Shown here piece after piece: positions 43,979 to 52,217 of a stretch of 64,000 nt of DNA (position 1 is its first letter; the number at the start of each line of letters is the position of its first letter). The stretch is taken from positions 62,001 to 126,000 of the forward strand of contig JANINJ010000078.1 of NCBI GenBank assembly GCA_024508855.1. Direction: 5' to 3'. The notes beneath the pieces are model-generated. The model worked only from the letters and a program-made list of their open reading frames with translations. It ran no database searches and was not told where the DNA came from. The stretch comes from Xanthobacteraceae bacterium. Lineage in GTDB: Bacteria > Pseudomonadota > Alphaproteobacteria > Rhizobiales > Xanthobacteraceae. The translations under genes and the position numbers were made by a program.

Positions 43979-44512
43979 ATGTTGGTAAAATACATGTCCA
44001 CTGCATTGGTTGGTTCGGCACTTCTCGCTACCGCGGCCTTTGCACAGACACCTTCATCCACCCCGAGTACGACGGCTCCCGCCGCCACGACATCTTCGGC
44101 ACCGGCTGATACGATGTCGCATCAAGGCCAGTGGCGCGCGTCGAAAGTCGTTGGCTTGAAGATTTACAACGACTCCAACGAGAGCCTCGGATCGGTGAAC
44201 GATCTGCTGTTCGACAAGGACGGCAAGATTGCCGCCGCTGTCATCGGCGTTGGCGGTTTCCTGGGCGTGGGCGAACACTACGTTGCGGTGCCGTACGAGA
44301 AGATCAAGTGGGTCAACGAACCGGTGCCGACCACCGGGACAGCGAGCAATTCAGGCGGCATGACCGGTCGTCCGGCGAGCACGACCACTACGGGTGCGGC
44401 TCCCACGGCGGCGCCTGCCGCCAAGCCCAATCCCTGGTATCCGGACCATGGTGTGTTCAGCGCGACAAAGGATGAGCTGAAGAGCATGCCGGAGTTCAAG
44501 TACTCGACCTAA
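43979..44512 (+). CDS. PRC-barrel domain protein, secreted form
   Basis: The strong AAAGGAGGCGACGC site sets the ATG at 43979, giving 177 residues. It has a signal peptide ending AFA-Q, a Thr/Ser/Pro/Ala linker, and a PRC-barrel (VVGLKIYNDSNESLGSVNDL, IAAAVIGVGGFLGVGEHYVA). A second low-complexity linker is followed by a short conserved end (GVFSATKDELKSMPEFKY). It is probably periplasmic. The barrel is paralogous to the upstream gene. Confidence 0.9.
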   Translation: MLVKYMSTALVGSALLATAAFAQTPSSTPSTTAPAATTSSAPADTMSHQGQWRASKVVGLKIYNDSNESLGSVNDLLFDKDGKIAAAVIGVGGFLGVGEHYVAVPYEKIKWVNEPVPTTGTASNSGGMTGRPASTTTTGAAPTAAPAAKPNPWYPDHGVFSATKDELKSMPEFKYST

Positions 44513-44548
44513 CGTATCGAGGAACGCTAGCGAAGCGTGAAAAAAATG

Positions 44549-44584
44549 AAGGCCGGGCGGGTTGATTCTCGCCCGGCCTTTTTT
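44549..44584. terminator. Bidirectional terminator
   Basis: AAGGCCGGGC and GCCCGGCCTT form a 10-bp stem with T tracts on both sides (TTTTTT after it, AAAAAA before it). It serves the PRC-barrel gene from the left and the binding-protein gene from the right. Confidence 0.92.
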
Positions 44585-44596
44585 CGAGTGCGTCGA

Positions 44597-45808
44597 TTAC
44601 TTCTTGACGAGCGGGCAGTCGCCTTCGCTCATGGGGCGGAAGGCCTCGTCACCCGGCACGGTGGCCAGCAGATTGTAGAGATCCCATTCGCCCTTCGATT
44701 CCGACGGCTTCTTCACTTCGAACAGATACATGTCGTGCACCATGCGGCCGTCCTCGCGGATGTGACCATTCTTGGCGAAGAAGTCGTTGATCGGCGTCGC
44801 CTTCATCTTGGCCATCACCTTCGCGGTGTCGTCGGTGCCGGTCGCATCGATCGCCTGCAGATAGTGCATGGTTGCTGAATACAGGCCGGCCTGGATCATC
44901 GTCGGCATGTGGCCGACCTTGTCCATGAACCGCTTCGAGAACGCGCGGGTCTCGTCGTTCATGTCCCAATAGAATCCGTCGGTGAGGATCAGGCCCTGGG
45001 CCTGCTTCAGTCCGAGCGAATGGGAATCGGTGATTTCCTGCAGCAGCGCAATCATCTTCTGGCCGCCTTGGGTGATGCCGAATTCAGCCGCCTGCTTCAA
45101 TGCGTTGGTGGTGTCGCCGCCGGCATTGGCGAGCGCTATGACCTTGGCCTTCGAAGCCTGCGCCTGCAGCAGGAACGAGGAGAAGTCGGATGAATTCAAC
45201 GGATGACGAACCGAGCCGACCACGGTGCCGCCAGCCTTCTTGACGACGTTCGCAGCGTCGCGTTCGAGCGCGTGGCCGAATGCATAATCTGCGGTGATGA
45301 AGAACCAGGTATTCTCGCCGCGCTTGACCATGGCCTTGCCGGCGACGTTCGACAGCGCGTAGGTGTCGTACGTGTAATGCACGAAGGTCGGCGAGCATGC
45401 CTTGCCGGTCAGATCCGAACTGCCGCCACCTGAGTTGATGAAAATCTTGTTCTTCTCGGTTGTCAGCGTCGAGACGGCGAGCGCGACCGAGGAGGTCGGT
45501 ACGTCGAATATGGAATCGACCTTGTCGTTGTCGATCCAGTTGCGCACGATATTGACGCCGACATCGGGTTTGTTCTGATGATCCCCCGAGACCACTACGA
45601 TCGGCTTGCCCTTCACCTTGCCGCCGAAGTCGGCGACCGCCATCTGCACGGCAGTGACCGAACCCTTGCCGGTTGCGTCTGAATAGAGGCTGGACATGTC
45701 GGTAAGGACGCCGATCTTGACGACATCGTCTGAAATTTGCGCATGCGCTGCGCCGCCGGAAATGGCGAGGGCGAGGCTTGCCACCAGCGTGGCTGCGGCT
45801 TTTTTCAT
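44597..45808 (-). CDS. Periplasmic substrate-binding protein, ABC type (Peripla_BP_6)
   Basis: The 403 residues have a signal peptide ending AHA-Q. The type I periplasmic-binding fold is evident (VVKIGVLTDMSSLYSDATGK, VNIVRNWIDNDKVDSIFDVP, SDFSSFLLQAQASKAKVIAL). It differs in subfamily from the protein at 13146 and resembles those annotated as binding amides or aromatic acids. Again no permease or ATPase gene is adjacent. Confidence 0.92.
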   Translation of the reverse strand: MKKAAATLVASLALAISGGAAHAQISDDVVKIGVLTDMSSLYSDATGKGSVTAVQMAVADFGGKVKGKPIVVVSGDHQNKPDVGVNIVRNWIDNDKVDSIFDVPTSSVALAVSTLTTEKNKIFINSGGGSSDLTGKACSPTFVHYTYDTYALSNVAGKAMVKRGENTWFFITADYAFGHALERDAANVVKKAGGTVVGSVRHPLNSSDFSSFLLQAQASKAKVIALANAGGDTTNALKQAAEFGITQGGQKMIALLQEITDSHSLGLKQAQGLILTDGFYWDMNDETRAFSKRFMDKVGHMPTMIQAGLYSATMHYLQAIDATGTDDTAKVMAKMKATPINDFFAKNGHIREDGRMVHDMYLFEVKKPSESKGEWDLYNLLATVPGDEAFRPMSEGDCPLVKK

Positions 45809-45966
45809 TGAGTTAAACTCCCTTGGGGCTGTTCTTCTTAAAGCTGGAAGGTCGGTTGCAGCAGCCGAGGCTGTGCAACCGGGGTTGTGCCAGCAAAGTC
45901 AGAGGCTGAGCAAGCCTGTTTGTTGCTCCGCGGAAAGAATTTGCAACTGACGTGGAGCTTTTCCGA

Positions 45967-47517
45967 TCACAATCCCGGCAAGGAATTGACGGTAATCTTG
46001 GCGGTGCCGTCGGCTTCCGCGATCACGCGCAGTTTAGTGGAATCGAAGGCGAGGCCGTCAAGGCGCAAGTTGGTAATTTCGGCGTCGACGCGCAGGCGAT
46101 CGTCGTTCTTCTGATAGTCGTTGACCACGGTTCCGATCCGCTTGCGTGCGTTAGCCGCGAATGGCTTGAGGTCGATCACGGCCTTTTCGGCCAGCGCCTT
46201 TTCGAGATACGGGACGGCGGCCTGAGATGCCGCACCGAGCAGGCCGAACGCTGCCTGTGATTCCACGGCGAGCTTGACGTCGGTCAGCCGCAGCGTCTGC
46301 TGGGCCAGATCGAGAACGGGTTTGCCCCAGATATGGACGGTGGCATCGGCGCCTAACCCGAACCAGCTACGCTTTTCCTTCGCATCGACGAGGAGCGAAA
46401 TCAGCAACCGATCGCCGGACGCTGCGACCGTGGCTTTCTTTACCTTGACGGCGACGGAGCCGTTGCCGTCTTCGGGAAAGGTCTTGCCGGCGAGCTGTGC
46501 GTCCAGAATCTTGTTGATGTCGGTGAAGGGCAGATCGATCGGCACGCCGATGCTGACACGTCCGGGATTGGCGGCGACGATATCGAGTGTCGCCGGGAAC
46601 GGGCAGTCCGGCTTTGTTTCGGTCGATGTGATGCGCGTCTCGGCGTTGATGCCGAGCGTCAGTGTCATTGCATCCACGTCGATACGCGGCTGCGCGGCGA
46701 CGGCTTTGATCGGTCGCAGTTCAAGCCAAAGATGCGGTGGCGGCGCGGTCGCGCCTTGCAGCGGAATCGAGCGGCACATCTGTGCCCATTCGCGACGCGC
46801 GTTCTGTTCGATCAGCGGATCGTTGCGGATGCGCTGCTGCAGGGTGGCAAGTTGATCGTTCACCGCCTTGTCGATGGTCGGTTTCAATTGAGCCGGAACG
46901 TTGACGCGAACGCCGGCGACCGAAAGATTGGTGTCGCCGAGATTCACCTGTGCCGTCAGGTTGGGTTCGATGCGCCAGTTCGCCGCCAGCACCGGCCGCG
47001 ACGTCATGGCGACGTTGCCCTGGATCTGGGCGTCGGCATTGACGTTCTTGATGTTCAGGCTGCCGATCTGCTTGGCCACGTTGCCGCCGAGCAGCGATCC
47101 CAGCGCATTGCCCAGTGCGCCCTTGGCGCTGTCGGAAATCGAACCCTTGATGTTTAGCCTGCCGTTCAGTGGTGTTGCCAGCGACAGCGCGTTCTGGGCG
47201 CCGGTCGCGGAGATCGTTCCGCGCGCGGCCGTCCAGTTGATGTCGGCATTTTGCAGGAGCTGCGGCACGGGATTGGCGGCCTTGCCGCCGAAATTGCGCG
47301 GGGCGGCGCGATCTGCGCTGGCGCCGATGACCCGCAACGGAATTTCGATCGGTGCAATGATCGACGAGTTGCGCGACACGGCAGGCAGCGGCGGCAATGC
47401 GGCGAGCACGGGCGCAGGCGTCGCGCCGTTTGGCGACAGCCAGTCCATGGCCTTCAGGCTCATAAAGAATGACACCGCAATCACCGCGATTGCGATCAAC
47501 ACCGTCTTTGCGCGCAT
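45967..47517 (-). CDS. DUF4403 family protein
   Basis: The 516 residues have one N-terminal membrane segment (TVLIAIAVIAVSFFMSLKA). The large beta-rich body is typical of DUF4403 (SSIIAPIEIPLRVI, PQLLQNADINWTAARGTIS, VSIGVPIDLPFTDINKILDA, LDLAQQTLRLTDVKLAVES). The fold is thought to resemble lipid-binding tubular domains, placing it in the periplasm as an anchored protein. Function unknown. Confidence 0.9.
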   Translation of the reverse strand: MRAKTVLIAIAVIAVSFFMSLKAMDWLSPNGATPAPVLAALPPLPAVSRNSSIIAPIEIPLRVIGASADRAAPRNFGGKAANPVPQLLQNADINWTAARGTISATGAQNALSLATPLNGRLNIKGSISDSAKGALGNALGSLLGGNVAKQIGSLNIKNVNADAQIQGNVAMTSRPVLAANWRIEPNLTAQVNLGDTNLSVAGVRVNVPAQLKPTIDKAVNDQLATLQQRIRNDPLIEQNARREWAQMCRSIPLQGATAPPPHLWLELRPIKAVAAQPRIDVDAMTLTLGINAETRITSTETKPDCPFPATLDIVAANPGRVSIGVPIDLPFTDINKILDAQLAGKTFPEDGNGSVAVKVKKATVAASGDRLLISLLVDAKEKRSWFGLGADATVHIWGKPVLDLAQQTLRLTDVKLAVESQAAFGLLGAASQAAVPYLEKALAEKAVIDLKPFAANARKRIGTVVNDYQKNDDRLRVDAEITNLRLDGLAFDSTKLRVIAEADGTAKITVNSLPGL

Positions 47518-47569
47518 CGGCTATTTCGTCCCCGTCGAAGCGAAGCCTACCGTCGCCGGTAATGAGGCG

Positions 47570-47652
47570 CTAGTGTGGTGGTTCAGAAGTTCGCTTCATT
47601 GTTTCCGCGAGTCCCTCAAGCGAACTTCTGAATCCAAAGGGCACTGGTGTGG
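47570..47652. repeat. Inverted-repeat element, family D
   Basis: TTCAGAAGTTCGCTT at 47582-47596 and its exact complement at 47618-47632 form a 15-bp stem with a 21-base loop. The outer flanks TAGTGTGGTGG and TGGTGTGGTGG are also alike. No transposase is present. It may be a small non-autonomous mobile remnant. Confidence 0.65.
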
Positions 47653-47660
47653 TGGGCAAA

Positions 47661-47690
47661 TGAAAAGGCCCCGGTGTTGACGGAGCCTTT
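47661..47690 (-). terminator. Probable terminator of the second L,D-transpeptidase
   Basis: AAAGGCCCCG and CGGAGCCTTT form a stem with one mismatch, followed on the minus strand by TTTTC. It lies about 27 bp after the stop codon. Confidence 0.65.
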
Positions 47691-47716
47691 GTCTGGAACA
47701 TTCTAAACGGGGGAAA

Positions 47717-48421
47717 TCAGCGCACGATCGTCCGGCTGTTGTCGGCGCGGCGCTCGTTCGGCAACACGATCACCTTGGTGCCGACATTCACCCGCGAATA
47801 CAGATCCGTAACGTCCGCATTGGTCAGACGGATACATCCCGATGAGACGTGCGTGCCGATGGTCTCGGGCGCGTTGGTGCCGTGAATGCGATAGACCGTA
47901 CCGCCGAGATACATGGCGCGCGCACCGAGCGGATTGCCGGGACCGCCGGCCATGAAACGCGGCAGATAAGGCTGGCGTGCGATCATTTCCGCGGGCGGCG
48001 TCCAGTTCGGCCACTCGGCCTTCTTGCTGATGGTCTGAATGCCCGACCAGGTGAATCCATCGCGTCCGACGCCGATGCCATAGCGGATCGCGCGGCCATT
48101 GCCGGTGATGAGATAGAGATACGTGTTCGGCGTATCGATGATGATGGTGCCGGGCGCTTCGTGCGTTGCGTAGGTGACGATCTGGCGCCGCAGCCGCGCG
48201 GGTAATTGCGTTGCATTGCTTTCGTCGTCGGGAGATGGCGCGACTTGCATCTGCGGCATCGGCTGCATCTGCGGTATGGGCTGCGGCGTGAGAGTAAATG
48301 GAAATAACGGCAATGGCCCGGCCTGCGCCAAGGTCGCGAAGCCAAGGCCGATCGCAAATGCAGCGGCGGCCGGCGCGATGCGACGGCAATGCTTTCCAAC
48401 AATGAAATGGCTGTTGAACAT
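47717..48421 (-). CDS. L,D-transpeptidase (YkuD domain)
   Basis: The 234 residues start from an ATG behind GGGAGACGAAG. The signal peptide ends AQA-G. A short Pro/Met/Gln-rich linker precedes the YkuD domain (residues 90-225), which has the His in YRIHGTNAPETIG and the active loop HVSSGCIRLTNADV. Here the Arg after CI is present. The domain is otherwise very similar to that of the protein at 27355. It forms 3-3 peptidoglycan cross-links or anchors proteins in the periplasm. Confidence 0.93.
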   Translation of the reverse strand: MFNSHFIVGKHCRRIAPAAAAFAIGLGFATLAQAGPLPLFPFTLTPQPIPQMQPMPQMQVAPSPDDESNATQLPARLRRQIVTYATHEAPGTIIIDTPNTYLYLITGNGRAIRYGIGVGRDGFTWSGIQTISKKAEWPNWTPPAEMIARQPYLPRFMAGGPGNPLGARAMYLGGTVYRIHGTNAPETIGTHVSSGCIRLTNADVTDLYSRVNVGTKVIVLPNERRADNSRTIVR

Positions 48422-48493
48422 CTTCGTCTCCCTGCGTTTCGGATGGGTGTACGCAGGGAGAAAAAGGTTCAAGCGCGAACCACGGCTATGGCG

Positions 48494-48577
48494 TCAGAAA
48501 ACACCCAGCACGATCGCTCCGACGAAAGCCAGCGCCAGGTAGGCGCCTACAACGCTCAGTCTACCGGTCATGGTCAT
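48494..48577 (-). CDS. 27-residue membrane peptide
   Basis: The frame reads MTMTGRLSVVGAYLALAFVG and then AIVLGVF. A GGGGAGG ribosome site lies 6 bp before the ATG at 48577. One hydrophobic helix covers nearly the whole peptide. The strong site and the composition favour a real small inner-membrane protein. It is separate from the L,D-transpeptidase gene 72 bp downstream on the same strand. Function unknown. Confidence 0.6.
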   Translation of the reverse strand: MTMTGRLSVVGAYLALAFVGAIVLGVF

Positions 48578-48768
48578 GGGATGCCTCCCCAGGTTCACGT
48601 AGCTGGCGATGCTAACGACGAAAGTAGCAATTCGTTCCGCGGCAAAAAAGTCAGCAGCACTGCTCTATCCCGACATGAAGCTTCCGAGGGCCCGGCGCCG
48701 GCATGGTTAAAAATTCCTGAAATCAATACGTTGAAGAGTCTTTAAATAAATTCGTCGAACGTGCGCGC

Positions 48769-50022
48769 ATGACGCGCAAGATTGCCCTCTATCTGACCGG
48801 TGCGCTGGCCCTCGTTTCGCTGGCCGGTTGCGGACGCGGTTTCTTTCAGGCCGAGCAACGTGCCCCGTGGCGCGCCGAGGCGGAAGCTGCTTGTCTGAAA
48901 TCGGGGGCGGTGAAGGAAAGCGCCGAGATCGTCCGGATCAATCCGATCGAGGGGCCGGGCATGTGCGGGGCGGAATTCCCGCTCAAGGTCGCCGCGCTCG
49001 GCGATGCCGCGCCGCTCGGCTTTGCCGATGACATGCGTCCGCCGGCAGCAGTCGGCGGCGGCAATCAGCCGCGCTGGCCGGGTAGCCAGCCGAACTATGC
49101 TGCGTCTCCATCTTATTCCAACAATTCCGTCCAGCAGCCGGATTACGGTCGCGGATCGAACGGCCCGGTGTCGCTGAACGCGCCCGGCGTTGCGCCTGCG
49201 CGTGAAGAGATCGATCTTCCGCCGGAAGGTACGGCGGATGCGCCGCAGGGCAATGGCCCGCATGGCTGGCAGGTCGGCCCGCAGGGGCATCCGCAGCAAG
49301 GCTATTCACAACAGGGTTATCCGCAGGACGAGCAAGCGCCGCCGCAATACTCGCGCGCGCCGGCAGCGCCGCCCGTCGACTATGCGCGGCAGACGTCGCC
49401 GCTGCCGAGGCTCGGTCCGTCGCGCGGCAATCCGGTTTCATCGTTCGGGCCCGTGGCACTGAAGCCAACCGCGACCCTAGCGTGCCCGATCGTTTCGGCG
49501 CTGGACCGCTGGCTGGTGGATTCCGTACAGCCTGCGGCGATGCGCTGGTTCGGTGCGCGCGTCGTCGAGATCAAGCAGATTTCCGCCTATTCCTGCCGCG
49601 GGATGAACGGCAATCCGCACGCGCATATTTCGGAGCACGCATTCGGCAATGCGCTGGATATTGCCGGTTTCACGCTGGCCGACGGCCGTTACATCTCGGT
49701 GCAACACGGCTGGAAGGGAATGCCGGAAGAGCAGGGCTTCCTGCGCGACGTTCAGGGCGCCGCTTGTCAGCAGTTCACCACGGTGCTGGCGCCGGGCGCC
49801 AACGTCTATCACTACAATCACATTCACGTGGACCTGATGCGGCGTTCAAGCCGCCGCGTGATCTGCAAGCCTGCGGCCGTGTCGGGCGAAGAGATCGCCG
49901 CGCGTGCCTCGCAACGCAATCCTTATTCGTCCAGCCGCGAGCCGGCCTATACCAGCTCGATCGGCGGCAAGCGTGGCGCGCGGCAAAGCGCGAAAAACGT
50001 GGACGACGCCGAAGACGAATAG
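48769..50022 (+). CDS. Extensin-like C-terminal domain lipoprotein
   Basis: The 417 residues have a lipobox (ALVSLAGCGRG, Cys near residue 21) and a Pro/Gln/Gly/Tyr-rich linker at about 80-220 (QGYSQQGYPQDEQAPPQYS). The extensin-like_C domain follows, with metallopeptidase-like His/Asp residues in HISEHAFGNALDIAGF and YHYNHIHVDLM. The pattern resembles LAS-type (VanY/MepA-like) peptidases, so a zinc peptidoglycan hydrolase role is plausible but not proven. The ribosome site is weak. Confidence 0.88.
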   Translation: MTRKIALYLTGALALVSLAGCGRGFFQAEQRAPWRAEAEAACLKSGAVKESAEIVRINPIEGPGMCGAEFPLKVAALGDAAPLGFADDMRPPAAVGGGNQPRWPGSQPNYAASPSYSNNSVQQPDYGRGSNGPVSLNAPGVAPAREEIDLPPEGTADAPQGNGPHGWQVGPQGHPQQGYSQQGYPQDEQAPPQYSRAPAAPPVDYARQTSPLPRLGPSRGNPVSSFGPVALKPTATLACPIVSALDRWLVDSVQPAAMRWFGARVVEIKQISAYSCRGMNGNPHAHISEHAFGNALDIAGFTLADGRYISVQHGWKGMPEEQGFLRDVQGAACQQFTTVLAPGANVYHYNHIHVDLMRRSSRRVICKPAAVSGEEIAARASQRNPYSSSREPAYTSSIGGKRGARQSAKNVDDAEDE

Positions 50023-50038
50023 CGTCGCGCTGCCTCGG

Positions 50039-50677
50039 CTAATCCGGTTTGCTCTGATACGCGGCAAGGAACACCCGCGTTGCGCCGTCCACCGCATAGG
50101 CGATCTGCTCGCCTGAGGGCGCTGGTGCTGCCTGGAAGATGTAGGGCAGGAATAGCGTCGCCTTGCACATTTCCAGATACTGCCCTGCGGCGAGCATCGT
50201 ATCGTCGATCTTCAGCATGCCTGCCGCGCACTGGCTGTCGAGATAGTCGGCGAAGCGCCGGTGGGTGAGCGCAATGACTTCCTCGTAGAAGCGGCGCCCG
50301 ACCTCCGGCTTGCGCTCGGCAATCGCCATCACCGTACGCAACGACGATCCACCCTCCGGCCGGCACAGCACCTGGATGAAGGCGCGACCGAACTCCGACA
50401 AGGTCGTTTCGGGATCGCGCGACGGATCGAAATTGAAGGCGGTGTGACCCTGCTCGAGACATTCCTGTTCGACGATCGCCTCGAATAGCCGGTTCTTGTC
50501 GGTGAAGTAGACGTAGAGGGTGCCCTTGGACACACCGGCCGTACGGGCGATTTCGCCCATGCTGGCGCCGTCGAAGCCGAGATCCATGAAGACCTTTCGG
50601 GCGCCGTCGATGATCTGGCGGCGTTTCGAGGAGTCTTCATCGTCGTTCGGTTTCAGAGCGCTGTGGTGTGCAACCAT
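50039..50677 (-). CDS. TetR-family repressor of the divergent efflux genes
   Basis: The 212 residues have the TetR helix-turn-helix at 19-65 (QIIDGARKVFMDLGFDGASM, IARTAGVSKGTLYVYFTDKN). The ligand-binding helices follow (TetR_C of the AcrR/RutR-like type). It is divergent from the EmrA-like gene, with the long palindrome at 50836 between them. That arrangement implies control of itself and the pump. Confidence 0.93.
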   Translation of the reverse strand: MVAHHSALKPNDDEDSSKRRQIIDGARKVFMDLGFDGASMGEIARTAGVSKGTLYVYFTDKNRLFEAIVEQECLEQGHTAFNFDPSRDPETTLSEFGRAFIQVLCRPEGGSSLRTVMAIAERKPEVGRRFYEEVIALTHRRFADYLDSQCAAGMLKIDDTMLAAGQYLEMCKATLFLPYIFQAAPAPSGEQIAYAVDGATRVFLAAYQSKPD

Positions 50678-50835
50678 GGGTCGAGATGTCCAAGTTCCGC
50701 TGCCGAAACCGTGATCACCCGGGAAACAGTCCTATCCAGATGAAATCACGCCGCTTTCCGGCGCTTTTCTCATTGTAACGGCGGATTCTGACGTGCGCTA
50801 GAAGTCTTCCAATCAGCAAGCGCCGCCATTTTCCA

Positions 50836-50872
50836 AATCTACATTGACCGAACGGTTCGGTCAATGTAGATT
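50836..50872. promoter_or_regulatory. TetR operator, 37-bp palindrome
   Basis: Two exact 18-bp arms around one central base, built on ACCGAACGGTTCGGT. The site lies 69 bp upstream of the EmrA ATG and 159 bp upstream of the TetR ATG. The length and perfection are what a TetR homodimer (or pair of dimers) would bind. The core is shared by many TetR sites. Confidence 0.88.
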
Positions 50873-50940
50873 GCACTGCAATAGCGGGACGCATTGTCGC
50901 GCCCGAGCCATTGTGCGTTGCAACTCTCGCGGAGGCCTTC

Positions 50941-52182
50941 ATGGCCACATCACGTGACCAAGCTGTTCGTGTCCTTCACTCGGAGCTGGACGACAGCACC
51001 GAGGCTTCTTCGCAGAACGTGACGCCACTCGAAGTGCCCCGGCCGCATGCGCCGGAGGACACGGTCGCGCGGGCGCCCAAATCGCCCGACGCCGAGGCGC
51101 CGGCTCCCGCCGGTGACACCGCTACGAGCGCGCCCGCCGTACCGAAATCCGGCAAACGCAAGTTCGTGTTGATGGGGGTGGGCGCGTTGCTTGCGCTGGC
51201 CGCGATCGGATACGGCATCAATTATATGCTGGTCGGCCGTTTCATGATCAGCACGGACGACGCCTATGTGCGCGCTAACAACACCACGCTCGGCGCGAAA
51301 GTCGCGGGCTATCTCGGGAAGATCGCGGTTGGCGACAACGTCAAGGTCAAGGCGGGCGATCTGATCTTCAAGCTCGATGACGGCGATTACGTCAACGCGG
51401 TCGAAGCAGCGCGCAACAAGATCGCGACGCAGGAAGCGACCATCGAACGCATCGGACGCCAGATCACGGCGCAGTCCAGCGCGGTCGAGCAGGCGCAGGC
51501 GCAACTGACCTCCGCCGAAGCCGCGGTCAAGCGTGCGCAATCCGATTACGATCGTCAGGATGCCCTGAGCATCAAGGGCTTTGCCTCGAAGGCGACGTTC
51601 GAAGTTTCGCAGGCGACGCGCGATCAGGCAGTTGCTTCCGTACAGGCAGCGAAAGCGGCCTATGATGCGGCGCGCGACAATGTCGAGGTCGTCAAGGCGC
51701 AGCAGCAGGAGGCGAGGGGCCAACTTGCCGAACTGAAGACGGCGCTGGCCAAGGCGGAGCGGGACCTGGGCTTCACGACGATCCGCGCGCCCGTCGACGG
51801 TGTGTTCTCCAACCGCATGGTCAATGAAGGCGATTACATCCAGCCCGGCCAGCGGCTCGGCAACGTGGTGCCGCTGGACGATGTGTTCATCGACGCCAAC
51901 TTCAAGGAGACGCAGCTTGCGCGCTTGAAGCCCGGCCAGCACGTCAAGATCTGGATCGACGCCCATAGCGACCAGCCGGTGGATGGCATCGTCGACAGCC
52001 TTTCGCCCGCGTCAGGCTCCGTGTTCACCCTGCTGCCGCCCGACAACGCCACCGGCAACTTCACCAAGATCGTGCAGCGCGTTCCAGTTCGGATTCGCGT
52101 GCCTGCATCGGTGGGCCAGGAAAACCTGATGCGTGCCGGCATGTCGGTTTACGTTACCGTCGACACCAAGCCGGGCGAATAG
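50941..52182 (+). CDS. EmrA-like membrane fusion protein
   Basis: The ATG at 50941 follows GCGGAGGCC and gives 413 residues. A cytoplasmic acidic/Pro-rich N-terminus precedes one membrane helix (FVLMGVGALLALAAIGYGI). Then come the biotinyl-lipoyl halves (DDAYVRANNTTLGAKVAGYL, TTIRAPVDGVFSNRMVNEGD) around a coiled-coil hairpin (residues 160-275), and a C-terminal beta barrel. It links an EmrB permease to an outer-membrane channel. No TolC-like gene is nearby. Confidence 0.93.
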   Translation: MATSRDQAVRVLHSELDDSTEASSQNVTPLEVPRPHAPEDTVARAPKSPDAEAPAPAGDTATSAPAVPKSGKRKFVLMGVGALLALAAIGYGINYMLVGRFMISTDDAYVRANNTTLGAKVAGYLGKIAVGDNVKVKAGDLIFKLDDGDYVNAVEAARNKIATQEATIERIGRQITAQSSAVEQAQAQLTSAEAAVKRAQSDYDRQDALSIKGFASKATFEVSQATRDQAVASVQAAKAAYDAARDNVEVVKAQQQEARGQLAELKTALAKAERDLGFTTIRAPVDGVFSNRMVNEGDYIQPGQRLGNVVPLDDVFIDANFKETQLARLKPGQHVKIWIDAHSDQPVDGIVDSLSPASGSVFTLLPPDNATGNFTKIVQRVPVRIRVPASVGQENLMRAGMSVYVTVDTKPGE

Positions 52183-52217
52183 GTCGGGAACGATCCCCAA
52201 GATCAAGGCGTGTAGAC

